A stretch of DNA of 64,000 bases from Pseudomonas fluorescens (GTDB taxonomy: Bacteria; Pseudomonadota; Gammaproteobacteria; Pseudomonadales; Pseudomonadaceae): NCBI RefSeq assembly GCF_902497855.1, contig NZ_CABVHU010000007.1, positions 1 through 64,000 of the forward strand, written 5' to 3'. Of the stretch, positions 36,451-48,406 are shown in pieces (within the stretch, counting starts at the first letter, position 1; the number at the start of each line of letters is the position of its first letter). The notes below the pieces were generated by a model. The model had not been told where the DNA came from and searched no databases. It saw only the letters and a list, made by a program, of their open reading frames with translations. A program made the translations under genes and the position numbers.

Positions 36451-37515
36451 TTAGTTGACCTTGGCGTTCAACTCACCCTTCAGGTAACGCTGATACATCC
36501 CTTCCAGCGAGATCGGCTTGATCTTCGAAGCGTTGCCAGCCGTACCGAAGGCTTCATAACGAGCGATGCACACGTCGCGCATTGCAGTCACGGTCGCGCC
36601 GAAGAACTTGCGCGGGTCGAACTCGCTCGGATTGGTAGCCATCAGGCGACGCATCGCACCGGTGGACGCCAGGCGCAGGTCGGTGTCGATGTTGACCTTG
36701 CGCACGCCGTGCTTGATGCCTTCGACGATTTCTTCAACCGGTACGCCGTAGGTTTCCTTGATGTCGCCACCGTACTGGTTGATGATCGCCAGCCAGTCCT
36801 GCGGCACCGAAGACGAACCGTGCATCACCAGGTGAGTGTTCGGGATGCGCTTGTGGATTTCCTTGATACGGTCGATGGCCAGCACGTCACCGGTAGGTGG
36901 CTTGGTGAACTTGTAAGCGCCGTGGCTGGTGCCGATGGCGATGGCCAGGGCGTCGACCTGCGTGCGTTTTACGAAGTCAGCGGCTTCTTCCGGGTCGGTC
37001 AGCATCTGGCTGTGATCCAGAACGCCTTCGGCGCCGATGCCGTCTTCTTCACCGGCCATGCCGGTTTCCAGCGAACCCAGGCAGCCCAGCTCGCCTTCTA
37101 CCGAGACGCCACAGGCGTGAGCCATGGCCACGGTTTGCTGGGTTACACGGATGTTGTAGTCATAGTCGGTCGGGGTCTTGCCGTCTTCACCCAGGGAACC
37201 GTCCATCATCACCGAGCTGAAGCCCAGCTGGATAGAGCGCTGGCAGACGTCAGGGCTGGTGCCGTGGTCCTGGTGCATGCACACCGGGATGTGCGGGAAT
37301 TCTTCGATCGCCGCCAGGATCAGGTGACGCAGGAACGGTGCACCGGCGTATTTGCGAGCACCGGCCGAAGCCTGGACGATCACCGGGGAGTCAGTCTTGT
37401 CAGCGGCTTCCATGATGGCGCGCATCTGCTCAAGGTTGTTGACGTTAAAGGCTGGAACGCCGTAGCCGAATTCGGCTGCGTGGTCCAGCATCTGGCGCAT
37501 GCTGATAAGTGCCAT
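36451..37515 (-). CDS. fda: Class II fructose-1,6-bisphosphate aldolase
   Basis: A 354-residue zinc-dependent TIM-barrel aldolase that interconverts fructose-1,6-bisphosphate with dihydroxyacetone phosphate and glyceraldehyde-3-phosphate. Metal ligands lie in [10 protein letters not shown] (~residue 83), the catalytic Glu region [10 protein letters not shown], the second His in [10 protein letters not shown] and the third in [18 protein letters not shown] binds phosphate. It is last in the minus-strand series tktA-epd-pgk-lipoprotein-mliC-fda, the normal pseudomonad order. Used mainly for gluconeogenesis, since pseudomonads use the Entner-Doudoroff route. Confidence 0.96.
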   Translation of the reverse strand: MALISMRQMLDHAAEFGYGVPAFNVNNLEQMRAIMEAADKTDSPVIVQASAGARKYAGAPFLRHLILAAIEEFPHIPVCMHQDHGTSPDVCQRSIQLGFSSVMMDGSLGEDGKTPTDYDYNIRVTQQTVAMAHACGVSVEGELGCLGSLETGMAGEEDGIGAEGVLDHSQMLTDPEEAADFVKRTQVDALAIAIGTSHGAYKFTKPPTGDVLAIDRIKEIHKRIPNTHLVMHGSSSVPQDWLAIINQYGGDIKETYGVPVEEIVEGIKHGVRKVNIDTDLRLASTGAMRRLMATNPSEFDPRKFFGATVTAMRDVCIARYEAFGTAGNASKIKPISLEGMYQRYLKGELNAKVN

Positions 37516-37655
37516 TGTGTGTGTCTCTCCCGGTTGAGGGTCGTTAATCGTGTCAGCCTGCCGTAGCGACGGCGGCTATTCAAGTTATTGCAGATCGGGG
37601 GTTAACCCGGCCTGCGAATTCGGATGTTGCATCAACTCTAAAACGTCAGCCCTTC

Positions 37656-37756
37656 TGTAGGAGCGAGCTTGCTCGCGATGGTGGTCCAGACAACGCGGAC
37701 ACTCTGGTATCCAGAGTCATCGTTAACGACCATCGCGAGCAAGCTCGCTCCTACAA
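37656..37756. repeat. REP doublet overlapping the mliC stop codon
   Basis: TGTAGGAGCGAGCTTGCTCG...CGATGG and CCATCGCGAGCAAGCTCGCT...CCTACAAG inverted. The right-hand unit runs into the mliC coding frame: the TAG of its TTGTAGGAGC end is the mliC stop (37751-37753, minus strand). Confidence 0.9.
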
Positions 37757-38080
37757 GTGGCAACCGCGGCCGATCAAATCATTGGTGGCGACCCAGTAGA
37801 CCAGGCCTTCCTCACCTTTCATGTGAAATGCCAGCATGTCGTTGCTGTACAGCGAACCTTCGGCGCCCGGTTCAAGCTTCAAAGGGTAGACCTGATCGGC
37901 ACCACCCAGGCGAACGTCGACTTCCTTGCGAGCGGCGTCGGTATAGCGCCAAAGCACCTTGGCCTGGCTGTCGCAAGTCCAGGTGGTCCAGCTGTCCGTC
38001 GATTCGGCAGGCTTGAACAGGTTAAGACTGGAGCAACCTGCCAGCAGAGCCAGCGCCGTAATGGCGATAAAACCTTTCAT
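37751..38080 (-). CDS. mliC: MliC, lipoprotein inhibitor of c-type lysozyme
   Basis: A 109-residue outer-membrane lipoprotein. The lipobox is LLAGC (residues ~14-18; MKGFIAITALALLAGCSS). The mature domain has the MliC beta-barrel pattern WTCDSQAKVLWRYTD ... VDVRLGGADQVYPLKL ... EGLVYWVATND ... GRGC, including the conserved Cys pair. It protects peptidoglycan from host lysozyme. Start ATG 38080 begins the signal sequence. The stop codon is supplied by the REP element next to it. Confidence 0.88.
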   Translation of the reverse strand: MKGFIAITALALLAGCSSLNLFKPAESTDSWTTWTCDSQAKVLWRYTDAARKEVDVRLGGADQVYPLKLEPGAEGSLYSNDMLAFHMKGEEGLVYWVATNDLIGRGCHL

Positions 38081-38136
38081 CCATGTTCCTCGACTGACGG
38101 CGCATGCCGCCAGTCCTGAGTAAAGTGTCAGACCCG

Positions 38137-38358
38137 TCAAGGGCAACCATGTTCCTTGGCCGGGGTCTGGGTCTCGTATTTTTCCAGGCCATCAGGCCCG
38201 GAACGCTTATTGATCACCGGGTTGGTTTCGGCCTGCCAGTCGGCCTGGTAGCAGCCTTTGTCCTGTTCAGAGGTCTCGGGCACCGGCGGAGCTTTCGGGT
38301 TACTCCCGCAGGCCGCCAGCACACCCGCAGCGATCAACAGCGCCAGCGTCTTGACCAT
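38137..38358 (-). CDS. Small lipoprotein of unknown function
   Basis: A 73-residue lipoprotein: MVKTLALLIAAGVLAACGSN with lipobox LAAC (Cys at 17). A Pro-rich spacer (KAPPVPETSE) and a short Cys-containing domain (KGCYQADWQAETNPVINK ... EHGCP) follow. GGGAG seven bases upstream fixes ATG 38358. It lies between pgk and mliC in the carbon operon, as a hypothetical gene does in P. aeruginosa. Confidence 0.78.
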   Translation of the reverse strand: MVKTLALLIAAGVLAACGSNPKAPPVPETSEQDKGCYQADWQAETNPVINKRSGPDGLEKYETQTPAKEHGCP

Positions 38359-38392
38359 GTGAACACTCCCTTGCCTGGTCAAATGGGCAGCC

Positions 38393-39556
38393 TCAGGCCT
38401 TGGCCCGGCTTTCAAGCACTTCAACGGCCGGCAGTACCTTGCCTTCGACGAACTCGAGGAACGCGCCGCCGCCGGTAGAAATGTAGGAGATCTGCTCAGC
38501 TACGCCATATTTATCGATGGCCGCCAGGGTATCGCCGCCTCCCGCGATGGAGAATGCCGAGCTTTCTGCGATGGCCTGGGCCAGGACCTTGGTCCCGTTA
38601 CCAAACTGATCGAATTCGAATACGCCTACCGGGCCGTTCCACAGGATAGTCTTGGACGACTTCAGCAGCTCGGCGAAATTCGCCGCGGTCTGCGGGCCGA
38701 TGTCCAGGATCATGTCGTCTGCGGCCACGTCGGCAATCAGCTTGACCGTAGCGGTGGCGCTTTCAGCGAATTCCTTGGCAACGACGACGTCCACCGGCAG
38801 TGGCACGCTGACTTTGGCGGCGATTTCGCGCGCGGTGTCGAGCAGGTCCGGCTCGTACAGGGACTTGCCGACCGGGTGACCGGCCGCAGCAAGGAAGGTG
38901 TTGGCAATGCCGCCGCCGACGATCAGCTGGTTGCAGATCTGGCTCAGGCTGTTGAGCACGTCGAGTTTGGTCGAAACCTTGGAGCCGGCAACGATAGCGG
39001 CCATTGGCTGCGCCGGGGCACCCAGGGCCTTGCCCAGTGCGTCCAGTTCGGCAGCTAGCAGCGGGCCGGCAGCGGCGACTTTGGCGAACTTGGCCACGCC
39101 GTGGGTCGAACCCTCGGCACGGTGAGCGGTGCCGAAGGCGTCCATCACAAACACGTCGCACAGGGCCGCGTATTGCTTGGCCAGTTCGTCGGCGTTCTTT
39201 TTCTCGCCCTTGTTGAAGCGCACGTTTTCAAACAGCACGATGTCGCCGGCTTTCACGTCGACGCCGCCCAGGTAATCGGACACCAGCGGCACTTCGCGGC
39301 CCAGCGCCTTGCTCAGGTAGTCAGCCACTGGCTTGAGGCTGTTCTCGGCCGAGAACTCGCCTTCGGTCGGACGGCCAAGGTGCGAGCAGACCATCACGGC
39401 CGCGCCTTTTTCCAGGGCCAGCTTGATGGTCGGCAGCGAAGCCAGGATTCGCGCATCGCTGGTGACAACACCGTCCTTGACTGGGACGTTGAGGTCTTCG
39501 CGAATCAGTACGCGCTTACCTTGCAGATCGAGGTCGGTCATCTTCAACACGGTCAT
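38393..39556 (-). CDS. pgk: Phosphoglycerate kinase
   Basis: A 387-residue two-domain kinase. N-terminal substrate residues are in [14 protein letters not shown] and [12 protein letters not shown]; the hinge is [13 protein letters not shown]; the ATP-binding [13 protein letters not shown] and [14 protein letters not shown] lie at the C-terminus. Start ATG 39556 ([14 protein letters not shown]) gives the standard family length; ATG 39565 adds three residues. It is 24 bases downstream of epd. Confidence 0.96.
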   Translation of the reverse strand: MTVLKMTDLDLQGKRVLIREDLNVPVKDGVVTSDARILASLPTIKLALEKGAAVMVCSHLGRPTEGEFSAENSLKPVADYLSKALGREVPLVSDYLGGVDVKAGDIVLFENVRFNKGEKKNADELAKQYAALCDVFVMDAFGTAHRAEGSTHGVAKFAKVAAAGPLLAAELDALGKALGAPAQPMAAIVAGSKVSTKLDVLNSLSQICNQLIVGGGIANTFLAAAGHPVGKSLYEPDLLDTAREIAAKVSVPLPVDVVVAKEFAESATATVKLIADVAADDMILDIGPQTAANFAELLKSSKTILWNGPVGVFEFDQFGNGTKVLAQAIAESSAFSIAGGGDTLAAIDKYGVAEQISYISTGGGAFLEFVEGKVLPAVEVLESRAKA

Positions 39557-39580
39557 GGGTCGCATTCCTGAATAGCTGTT

Positions 39581-40639
39581 TTAGAGAGCAGGTTTTTTAG
39601 AAATAGCTGCTTGCAGATAGTGTTCTGCAACATCCAGCATTCGATTGGCAAAACCCCATTCGTTGTCGAACCAGGCCAGGATGTTCACCAGCCGCGGGCC
39701 GGAAACTCGGGTCTGACTGGCATCGACGATGGCCGAATGTGGGTCATGATTGAAATCACAGCTTGCGTGAGGCAACTCGGTGTAGGCCAGAAGCCCTTTG
39801 AGCGGGCCATGGGTGGCGGCTTCGCGCAAAATCCGGTTGACCTCGGTGGCGTCCGTATCGCTCACGGTCTGCATCGTAATGTCGAGGCAAGACACGTTAA
39901 CCGTCGGCACCCGCACGGCTTTGGCCTGAATTCGCCCGGCAAGTTCCGGCAACAGGCGTTCGATGCCACGCGCCAGACCAGTGGACACCGGAATCACCGA
40001 CTGGAACGCCGATCGGGTGCGGCGCAGGTCTTCGTGGTGATAGGCGTCAATGACCGGTTGATCGTTCATTGCCGAGTGGATGGTGGTGATCGATACGTAT
40101 TCCAGACCAATGGCCTGATCCAGCAGGCGCAACAGCGGCACGCCGCAGTTGGTGGTGCAGGAGGCGTTGGATACCAGCAACTCGTCGCCGGTCAGGCAAT
40201 CCTGGTTCACGCCATAGACGATGGTGGCGTCGACATCCGCCTCGCTGGCCATTGGCTGGGAAAACAGTACCCGCGGCGCGCCGGCATCAAGAAAACGCTG
40301 GCCATCTTCACGGGTGTGGTAAGCGCCGGAGCACTCCAGCACCAGATCGACGCCCAGCGACGCCCAATCGATGCCTTCGGGGGTGGCACTGCGCAGGACC
40401 TTCACGCAGTCGCCATTAATATGCAGACAATCGCCTTCAACCCTCACTTCGCCGGGAAAACGCCCGTGGGTGGAGTCGAAGCGTGTCAGGTATTCGATGC
40501 TGGCCATGTCGGCCAGGTCGTTGATCGCGACAATTTCAAACCCGGCCTTTGCCCCTCGCTCGAACAAAGCGCGCAAGACGCAACGACCAATCCGGCCGTA
40601 GCCGTTGAGTGCAACTTTGTAGGGACGCGGTTGAGGCAT
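39581..40639 (-). CDS. epd: Erythrose-4-phosphate dehydrogenase (GAPDH family)
   Basis: A 352-residue NAD-dependent dehydrogenase. NAD fold VALNGYGRIGRCVLRALFE (~residues 8-26); catalytic Cys in SNASCTTNC (~150-158). The extra spacing and EVRVEGDCLHINGD-type region favour Epd/GapB over glycolytic GAPDH. The order tktA-epd-pgk-fda, shared with enterobacteria and pseudomonads, also supports Epd, which makes 4-phosphoerythronate for pyridoxal phosphate synthesis. Start ATG 40639 (MPQPRPYKVALNG). Confidence 0.9.
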   Translation of the reverse strand: MPQPRPYKVALNGYGRIGRCVLRALFERGAKAGFEIVAINDLADMASIEYLTRFDSTHGRFPGEVRVEGDCLHINGDCVKVLRSATPEGIDWASLGVDLVLECSGAYHTREDGQRFLDAGAPRVLFSQPMASEADVDATIVYGVNQDCLTGDELLVSNASCTTNCGVPLLRLLDQAIGLEYVSITTIHSAMNDQPVIDAYHHEDLRRTRSAFQSVIPVSTGLARGIERLLPELAGRIQAKAVRVPTVNVSCLDITMQTVSDTDATEVNRILREAATHGPLKGLLAYTELPHASCDFNHDPHSAIVDASQTRVSGPRLVNILAWFDNEWGFANRMLDVAEHYLQAAISKKPAL

Positions 40640-40691
40640 GGGGTTCTCGATAATGCGCAGCCAGACGAAATTCTCATGTGCAACACACCCC

Positions 40692-40786
40692 CTGTAGGAG
40701 CTGGCTTGCCAGCGAAAGCGTCCGTTCAATCAACATTTATGTTGGAATTGACGACGCCTTCGCTGGCAAGCCAGCTCCTACACAGG
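40692..40786. repeat. REP doublet between tktA and epd
   Basis: CTGTAGGAGCTGGCTTGCCA...GCGAA and CCTTCGCTGGCAAGCCAGCT...CCTACACAG inverted; the spacer holds ATTTATGTTGGAATT, which extends no stem. Confidence 0.88.
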
Positions 40787-40818
40787 GACCGCGGCAGCCT
40801 GGGCCACCGCGTCGTGTT

Positions 40819-42816
40819 TTAGTCTTCCAGCAGCTCTTCAGCCTGACCCAGGATGTTTTCCAGGGTAAAGCCGAATTCCTCGAACAAGGCTGGCGCAGGC
40901 GCCGACTCGCCGTAGGTGGTCATGCCGATCACGCGGCCTTCCAGGCCCACGTACTTGTACCAGTAGTCCGCATGGGCGGCTTCGATGGCGATACGCGCGC
41001 TGACCTGCAGCGGCAGGACCTCTTGCTTGTAGCCGGCGTCCTGGGCATCGAACACGCTGGTGCACGGCATCGAAACAACTCGCACCTTACGGCCTTGCTC
41101 GGTCAGCTTGTCGTAAGCCTGAACCGCCAGGCCGACTTCCGAACCGGTAGAGATCAGGATCAGCTCAGGCTCGCCTGCGCAGTCCTTCAACACATAGCCG
41201 CCACGCGCGATCTCTTCGATCTGAATCGCATTGCGGGTCTGGTGCTGCAGGTTCTGCCGGGAGAAGATCAATGCCGACGGACCGTCGTTACGCTCCAGGG
41301 CGAGCTTCCAGGCCACGGCCGATTCAACGGCATCGGCTGGCCGCCAGGTGTCGAGGTTCGGCGTGCTGCGCAAGCTGGTCAGTTGCTCGATCGGCTGGTG
41401 AGTCGGGCCGTCTTCGCCCAGGCCGATGGAGTCGTGGGTGTAGACGAACACCACGCGCTGCTTCATCAGCGAGGCCATGCGCACCGCGTTGCGCGCATAT
41501 TCCATGAACATCAGGAAGGTCGCGCCGTAAGGCACCAGGCCGCCGTGCAGGGTCACGCCGTTCATGATCGCGCTCATGCCGAACTCGCGAACGCCGTAGT
41601 ACATGTAGTTGCCGCTGGCATCTTCAGCCGTGACACCTTTGCAGCCTTTCCACAGGGTCAGGTTGGAACCGGCCAGGTCAGCCGAACCGCCCAGCAATTC
41701 CGGCAACAGCGGGCCGTAGGCATTCAATGCGTTCTGGCTGGCTTTGCGGCTGGCGATGGTTTCGCCCTTGGCCGCCACTTCCGCGATATAGGCATCGGCC
41801 TTCTCGGAGAAATCAGCCGGCAGCTCGCCGCTCAGACGACGCACCAGCTCGTTGGCCAGCTCAGGGAAGGCGGCGGAGTAGTCCGCGAAACGCTGATCCC
41901 ATTCGGCTTCGGCCGCGCGACCGGTTTCCTTGGCGTCCCACTCGGCGTAGATGTCGGCCGGGATTTCGAACGGACCGTGGTTCCAGTTCAGTGCCTTGCG
42001 GGTCAGGGCGATTTCCGCGTCACCCAATGGGGCGCCGTGGCAATCTTCCTTGCCTTGCTTGTTCGGCGAACCGAAACCGATGGTGGTCTTGCAGCAGATC
42101 AGGGTCGGTTGCTCGCTTTTGCGCGCAGTCTCGATCGCGGTCTTGATTTCTTCCGGGTCGTGACCGTCGACGTTGCGGATCACCTGCCAGTTGTAGGCTT
42201 CGAAACGCTTGGGCGTGTCGTCGGTGAACCAGCCTTCGACTTCGCCGTCGATGGAGATACCGTTGTCATCGTAGAAGGCGATCAGCTTGCCCAGGCCCAA
42301 AGTCCCGGCCAGGGAGCTGACTTCGTGGGAAATGCCTTCCATCATGCAGCCATCACCGAGGAACACGTAGGTGTGGTGATCGACAACGTTATGGCCAGGA
42401 CGGTTGAACTGCGCCGCCAGGACTTTTTCTGCCAGGGCGAAACCCACGGCATTGGCCAGACCCTGGCCCAGTGGACCGGTGGTGGTTTCCACGCCCGGGG
42501 TGTAGCCGAATTCCGGGTGACCCGGGGTGCGGCTGTGCAGCTGGCGGAAGTTTTTCAGGTCATCGATCGACAGATCGTAGCCGGTCAGGTGCAGCAGCGA
42601 GTAGATCAACATCGAGCCGTGACCGTTGGACATCACGAAGCGGTCACGGTCGGCGAACGATGGATTGCTCGGGTTGTGCTTGAGGTAGTCACGCCAAAGT
42701 ACTTCGGCGATATCCGCCATACCCATAGGGGCACCGGGATGGCCGCTGTTGGCTTTTTGCACGGCATCCATGCTGAGGGCACGAATGGCGTTGGCACGCT
42801 CACGACGGCTGGGCAT
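40819..42816 (-). CDS. tktA: Transketolase
   Basis: A 665-residue thiamine-diphosphate enzyme of the pentose phosphate pathway. ThDP site [19 protein letters not shown]-terminal [17 protein letters not shown]; transketolase motif [22 protein letters not shown]-type region [16 protein letters not shown] at the C-terminus. Start ATG 42816 ([14 protein letters not shown]) matches the family; a longer frame to 42879 is non-homologous. It heads the minus-strand carbon series and is divergent from sahR. Confidence 0.96.
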   Translation of the reverse strand: MPSRRERANAIRALSMDAVQKANSGHPGAPMGMADIAEVLWRDYLKHNPSNPSFADRDRFVMSNGHGSMLIYSLLHLTGYDLSIDDLKNFRQLHSRTPGHPEFGYTPGVETTTGPLGQGLANAVGFALAEKVLAAQFNRPGHNVVDHHTYVFLGDGCMMEGISHEVSSLAGTLGLGKLIAFYDDNGISIDGEVEGWFTDDTPKRFEAYNWQVIRNVDGHDPEEIKTAIETARKSEQPTLICCKTTIGFGSPNKQGKEDCHGAPLGDAEIALTRKALNWNHGPFEIPADIYAEWDAKETGRAAEAEWDQRFADYSAAFPELANELVRRLSGELPADFSEKADAYIAEVAAKGETIASRKASQNALNAYGPLLPELLGGSADLAGSNLTLWKGCKGVTAEDASGNYMYYGVREFGMSAIMNGVTLHGGLVPYGATFLMFMEYARNAVRMASLMKQRVVFVYTHDSIGLGEDGPTHQPIEQLTSLRSTPNLDTWRPADAVESAVAWKLALERNDGPSALIFSRQNLQHQTRNAIQIEEIARGGYVLKDCAGEPELILISTGSEVGLAVQAYDKLTEQGRKVRVVSMPCTSVFDAQDAGYKQEVLPLQVSARIAIEAAHADYWYKYVGLEGRVIGMTTYGESAPAPALFEEFGFTLENILGQAEELLED

Positions 42817-43025
42817 CGCTGTTCTCCTGCGGGTTCTGAATCGAGAGTGAATAAAACGAAACGGAAAAAAGGCGAGCATTTTCCCTCACCCACCTGCCTC
42901 GGGGCAATGACAGATAATCATCTGAAGAGGTTTTTCCAATGGATAACCCTGTATTCGACTGATGAAACCTTTCCGCAATTCGTCTGTTGACTGAATCTAC
43001 TCCTGAGAAGTGCCACCTATCGACC

Positions 43026-43068
43026 AATATCAAAACTTTTTGATATTGCTCTTGCGATGCTTTCTAAG
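43026..43068 (+). promoter_or_regulatory. SahR-type operator and promoter of sahR-metK
   Basis: AATATCAAAA-CT-TTTTGATATT (43026-43047) is a perfect 10+10-bp palindrome. The TTGATA (43040-43045) in its right arm also makes a -35 box, 17 bases before a -10-like TCTAAG (43063-43068). A protein bound here would block RNA polymerase. Such ATATCAA/TTGATAT palindromes fit ArsR-type autoregulation, and the first gene is an ArsR-methyltransferase fusion. Confidence 0.7.
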
Positions 43069-43089
43069 CGTCTCTAGACTGCTGGCCCT

Positions 43090-44085
43090 ATGAATTTACG
43101 CGCGCGCTCCATTCGACATGACCCTTGCGATGAGCTGTCGGCCCTGTGCAAGGCCGGTGGCGATCCTCTGCGCCTGACCGTATTGCGCGCGCTGGCCAAC
43201 GACTCGTTCGGCGTGTTGGAACTGGCGCAGATCTTCGGCATCGGTCAGTCGGGCATGAGTCATCACCTCAAGGTATTGGCCCAGGCCGACCTGGTGGCGA
43301 CCCGTCGGGAGGGCAATGCGATTTTCTACCGCCGCGCCCTGCCCCACACCGATCTGCCGGGCGGTAAACTGCATGCCGCGCTGCTGGAAGAAGTGGATAA
43401 CCTGACCTTGCCCGCCGACGTGCAGTCGCGCATCGCCCAGGTCCATGGACAACGGGCCGCGGCCAGCCAGGACTTTTTCTCACGGGTAGCGGAGAAGTTT
43501 CGCGCCCAACAAGACTTGATCGCCGGTCTGTCGCAATACCGCGAAAGCGTGGTGGCATTGCTCGACAAGCTGAGTTTCAACCACGGCGCCACCGCCATTG
43601 AAGTCGGCCCCGGCGACGGCGCCTTTCTGCCGGAACTGGCGCGCCGCTTCACCCAGGTCACGGCGCTGGACAACAGCCCGGCCATGCTCGAACTGGCGCG
43701 CCAGGTCTGTGAGCGCGAGTCCCTGCTTAACGTCAGCCTGCAACTGGCCGATGCATTGAATGGTGTGAGCCTCAAGGCCGATTGCGTCGTACTGAACATG
43801 GTGCTGCACCATTTTGCCGCGCCGGCCGATGCGCTCAAGCACATGGCCGGCCTGCTGCACCCGGGCGGCAGCCTGTTAGTGACAGAGTTATGTAGCCACA
43901 ACCAGAGTTGGGCCAGGGAGGCCTGCGGTGATCTCTGGTTGGGGTTTGAACAGGACGATCTCGCCCGTTGGGCCACCGCCGCGGGACTCGTTCCCGGGGA
44001 AAGCCTCTATGTAGGCTTACGTAATGGTTTCCAGATACAGGTCCGCCATTTTCAGCGACCGACTGGCGACACTCACCATCGGTAA
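43090..44085 (+). CDS. sahR: SahR-like ArsR regulator with methyltransferase domain
   Basis: A 331-residue fusion. Residues ~10-95 form an ArsR/SmtB winged helix (DPLRLTVLRALANDSFGVLELAQIFGIGQSGMSHHLKVLAQADLV, landmarks GIGQSGMSHHLKVL). Residues ~155-310 form a class I SAM-dependent methyltransferase-type domain (AIEVGPGDGAFLPELARR, VLNMVLHHFAAP, LLHPGGSLLV). No metal-binding Cys pair of metal-sensing ArsR proteins is seen. The SahR family described in Proteobacteria senses S-adenosylhomocysteine and controls SAM-cycle genes; cotranscription with metK (18-bp gap) fits exactly. Whether the domain binds SAH or also has catalytic activity is inferred. Confidence 0.85.
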   Translation: MNLRARSIRHDPCDELSALCKAGGDPLRLTVLRALANDSFGVLELAQIFGIGQSGMSHHLKVLAQADLVATRREGNAIFYRRALPHTDLPGGKLHAALLEEVDNLTLPADVQSRIAQVHGQRAAASQDFFSRVAEKFRAQQDLIAGLSQYRESVVALLDKLSFNHGATAIEVGPGDGAFLPELARRFTQVTALDNSPAMLELARQVCERESLLNVSLQLADALNGVSLKADCVVLNMVLHHFAAPADALKHMAGLLHPGGSLLVTELCSHNQSWAREACGDLWLGFEQDDLARWATAAGLVPGESLYVGLRNGFQIQVRHFQRPTGDTHHR

Positions 44086-44103
44086 ATTCAGGAAAAAATC
44101 GAG

Positions 44104-45294
44104 ATGAGCGAATACTCCCTCTTCACCTCCGAGTCCGTGTCTGAAGGGCATCCGGACAAAATCGCCGACCAGATTTCCGATGCAGTGCTGGACGCCATCA
44201 TTGCTGAAGACAAGTTCGCCCGCGTGGCGTGCGAAACCCTGGTGAAAACCGGCGTTGCAATCATTGCCGGTGAAGTCACCACCTCGGCCTGGGTTGACCT
44301 GGAGCAGATCGTTCGTGACGTCATCACCGACATCGGCTACACCAGCTCCGACGTCGGGTTCGACGGTGCGACCTGCGGCGTGATGAACATCATCGGCAAG
44401 CAGTCTCCCGACATCAACCAGGGCGTCGACCGTGCCAAGCCTGAAGACCAGGGCGCCGGTGACCAGGGCCTGATGTTCGGCTACGCCAGCAATGAAACCG
44501 ACGTGCTGATGCCAGCCCCGATCACCTTCTCTCACCAGTTGGTACAGCGCCAGGCCGAAGCCCGTAAATCCGGCCTGCTGCCGTGGTTGCGTCCGGACGC
44601 CAAGTCCCAGGTCACCTGCCGTTACGAAAACGGCAAGGTGGTGGGCATCGACGCGGTCGTGCTGTCGACCCAGCACAACCCTGAAGTGTCGTACAAAGAC
44701 CTGCGCGAAGGCGTGATGGAGCTGATCGTCAAGCACGTGCTGCCTGCCGAACTGCTGCACAAGGACACCCAGTTCCATATCAACCCGACCGGCCAGTTCA
44801 TCATCGGCGGCCCGGTAGGCGACTGCGGCCTGACCGGTCGCAAGATCATCGTCGACACCTACGGCGGCATGGCTCGCCACGGTGGCGGTGCGTTCTCCGG
44901 CAAAGACCCGTCGAAGGTTGACCGCTCGGCCGCCTACGCCGGTCGTTACGTGGCCAAGAACATCGTCGCCGCCGGCCTGGCCGAGCGTTGCGAGATCCAG
45001 GTGTCCTACGCCATCGGTGTGGCCCAGCCAACGTCGATCTCGTTGAACACCTTCGGTACCGGCAAGATCAGCGATGAGAAAATCATCAACCTGGTCCGCG
45101 AAGTGTTCGACCTGCGTCCCTACGCAATCACCACCATGCTCGACCTGCTGCACCCGATGTACCAGGAAACCGCGGCGTACGGCCACTTCGGTCGCACCCC
45201 GGATACCAAGACCGTGGGTGACGATACGTTCACCACCTTCACCTGGGAAAAAACCGATCGCGTCGACGCCCTGCGTTCGGCTGCCGGTCTGTAA
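44104..45294 (+). CDS. metK: S-adenosylmethionine synthetase
   Basis: A 396-residue enzyme that makes SAM from methionine and [25 protein letters not shown] at the N-terminus, the flexible-loop region [21 protein letters not shown], the P-loop-like [19 protein letters not shown], and metal/phosphate residues are all present. It follows sahR by 18 bases and is followed by a strong terminator. Confidence 0.97.
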   Translation: MSEYSLFTSESVSEGHPDKIADQISDAVLDAIIAEDKFARVACETLVKTGVAIIAGEVTTSAWVDLEQIVRDVITDIGYTSSDVGFDGATCGVMNIIGKQSPDINQGVDRAKPEDQGAGDQGLMFGYASNETDVLMPAPITFSHQLVQRQAEARKSGLLPWLRPDAKSQVTCRYENGKVVGIDAVVLSTQHNPEVSYKDLREGVMELIVKHVLPAELLHKDTQFHINPTGQFIIGGPVGDCGLTGRKIIVDTYGGMARHGGGAFSGKDPSKVDRSAAYAGRYVAKNIVAAGLAERCEIQVSYAIGVAQPTSISLNTFGTGKISDEKIINLVREVFDLRPYAITTMLDLLHPMYQETAAYGHFGRTPDTKTVGDDTFTTFTWEKTDRVDALRSAAGL

Positions 45295-45313
45295 GACTTC
45301 CCTGGCAGTACAA

Positions 45314-45347
45314 AAAGCCCCGCCCGGTTCGCCGTGCGGGGCTTTTT
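45314..45347 (+). terminator. Intrinsic terminator of sahR-metK
   Basis: AAAGCCCCGC-N12-GCGGGGCTTTTTATT, 19 bases after the metK stop. The A-run before the stem makes it work in both directions. Confidence 0.92.
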
Positions 45348-45372
45348 ATTGTCTTTCGCTCAAGGCCGTGTC

Positions 45373-45410
45373 GCCGCTTTCGCGAGACCGGCTTGCCGGC
45401 GAAAGCGGCC
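45373..45410. repeat. Short palindromic repeat (CCGGCTTGCCGG class)
   Basis: CCGCTTTCGCGAGACCGGCT-TGCCGGCGAAAGCGG forms a hairpin related to the REP family but of a different subtype (GACCGGCTTGCCGGCG). A similar GAGACCGGCTTGC form is found at 49.7 kb. Confidence 0.75.
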
Positions 45411-45470
45411 AGCCCAATCATCGCAGAAACACCAGGCAAAACACCCACCCTGCTCGCCAGACAATACTGA

Positions 45471-47198
<1,728 letters not shown>

Positions 47199-47285
47199 TG
47201 CCCGCCCACCTGGGAACCCAATGGTGCCGGCGGGCTCAAACGACCCATCGCCACATCGACCCGATTGCCTTCACATGGAGCTTTT

Positions 47286-47681
47286 ATGAAATTTCTTTCA
47301 CCCCTCGCCCTGTTGACCCTATGCAGTGTGATGGCCGCTCCGCTGATGGCCGCCGAAGAAGCTCCGGGCCTGACCGGATGCGCCGCCAAGAAGCAGGGCA
47401 TCATCAACCAGATCGAACTGGCCAAGTCCCGCGGCAACGCCGATCAACAGGCTGGCCTGGAAACGGCTCTGAGCGAAATCACCGCCAATTGCACCGATGC
47501 CTCCCTGAAGAAAGAGCGGGAGAACAAGGTGCTCGACGCCAAGCACGAAGTGAGCAAGCGTCAGGCCGACCTCGACAAGGCAATGAAGAAGGGTGATGCA
47601 GAGAAGATCAACAAGCGCAAAGACAAGCTCGCCGAGTCCCGCAAGGAGTTGCAGGAAGCGCTCGACGAACTGGATAAGTGA
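47286..47681 (+). CDS. DUF1090 (YqjC-like) periplasmic protein
   Basis: A 131-residue exported protein: signal to about residue 22 (LMAAPLMA before AEEAPG). The mature domain carries two cysteines (TGCAAKK, ANCTDAS) and ends in a long charged coiled coil (KHEVSKRQADLDKAMKKGD ... ELQEALDELDK) typical of DUF1090/YqjC. GGAG precedes ATG 47286. Function unknown. Confidence 0.88.
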   Translation: MKFLSPLALLTLCSVMAAPLMAAEEAPGLTGCAAKKQGIINQIELAKSRGNADQQAGLETALSEITANCTDASLKKERENKVLDAKHEVSKRQADLDKAMKKGDAEKINKRKDKLAESRKELQEALDELDK

Positions 47682-47686
47682 TCCCC

Positions 47687-47792
47687 TGTAGGAGCGAGGC
47701 TTGCCCGCGAAGAACGATAACGCGGTGTGCCTGACAGACCGGGGCGTTCCGTTCGCGGGCAAGTCGGGTCGCCGCATCGCTCGCTCCTACAG
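47687..47792. repeat. REP doublet (GAGGCTTGCCCGCG class with variant half)
   Basis: CTGTAGGAGCGAGGCTTGCC...GCGAAGAACGATAA, then TTCGCGGGCAAGTCGGGTCG...CTCCTACAG. The right half has the same extended variant (AAGTCGGxTCGCCGCA) as those at 4.67 and 6.47 kb. Confidence 0.88.
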
Positions 47793-47828
47793 TGGGAAAT
47801 GATCGAGCAGGTCATGAACACCATCAGA

Positions 47829-48278
47829 TCAATGATCCCGAAATTCTTTATGGCAAGCACTGCAGGCATCTTCGACTTTCTGCACGGCCGGCCCCAGGTT
47901 ACTGGCCTTGTAGGGCTGAACCTTGCTGGCAACCACCAGGTCACCGGTGGCGGCTTCAAGGCTGCGGGCCAACTCCTGGAAGCGTGCCTGCTGCTGCCAG
48001 ACATCATCCTTGGCGCTGGTGTGATCTTCTTCGCGCACCTGCGGGAAATGTTTCCACGGCTCTCGGGACAGCGCATCCAGTTTCACGGCACCGTCAGCGA
48101 ATCGCCCGCCGTCGAATGGAATACGGCCACGCAACATGCCGCCAAGGTCTTCACTGGTCTTGAGCATTTGCTTGAAGATCGCCTTGCGCTGGCCCAGCGG
48201 CGAGTTGGGGTCCACACCGCCGCACGCGGACAAGGTCAGGCAGGCCAGCAATACAATGGAAAGTCTTTTAAAAGTCAT
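47829..48278 (-). CDS. Cytochrome c'-type lipoprotein
   Basis: A 149-residue lipoprotein (lipobox LSAC, Cys at 19). A four-helix domain ends in a C-terminal haem site CSACHKEF, residues ~139-143. C-terminal CxxCH placement is typical of cytochrome c'/c-556. The protein would be anchored in a membrane facing the periplasm and bind one haem. Its redox partner is not evident; it stands alone between REP doublet and mltA. Confidence 0.87.
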   Translation of the reverse strand: MTFKRLSIVLLACLTLSACGGVDPNSPLGQRKAIFKQMLKTSEDLGGMLRGRIPFDGGRFADGAVKLDALSREPWKHFPQVREEDHTSAKDDVWQQQARFQELARSLEAATGDLVVASKVQPYKASNLGPAVQKVEDACSACHKEFRDH

Positions 48279-48406
48279 GGTGGCTTCAGGTCACTGGAAA
48301 CGGCGGCCAGTATCCTCGCGTCACCCGCAAACACCAATAGCCCTATTATCAATACGGGTTGTATGAGCGCAGGGAGCACTCAGACAACCGGCAAAGGAAT
48401 TACTCC

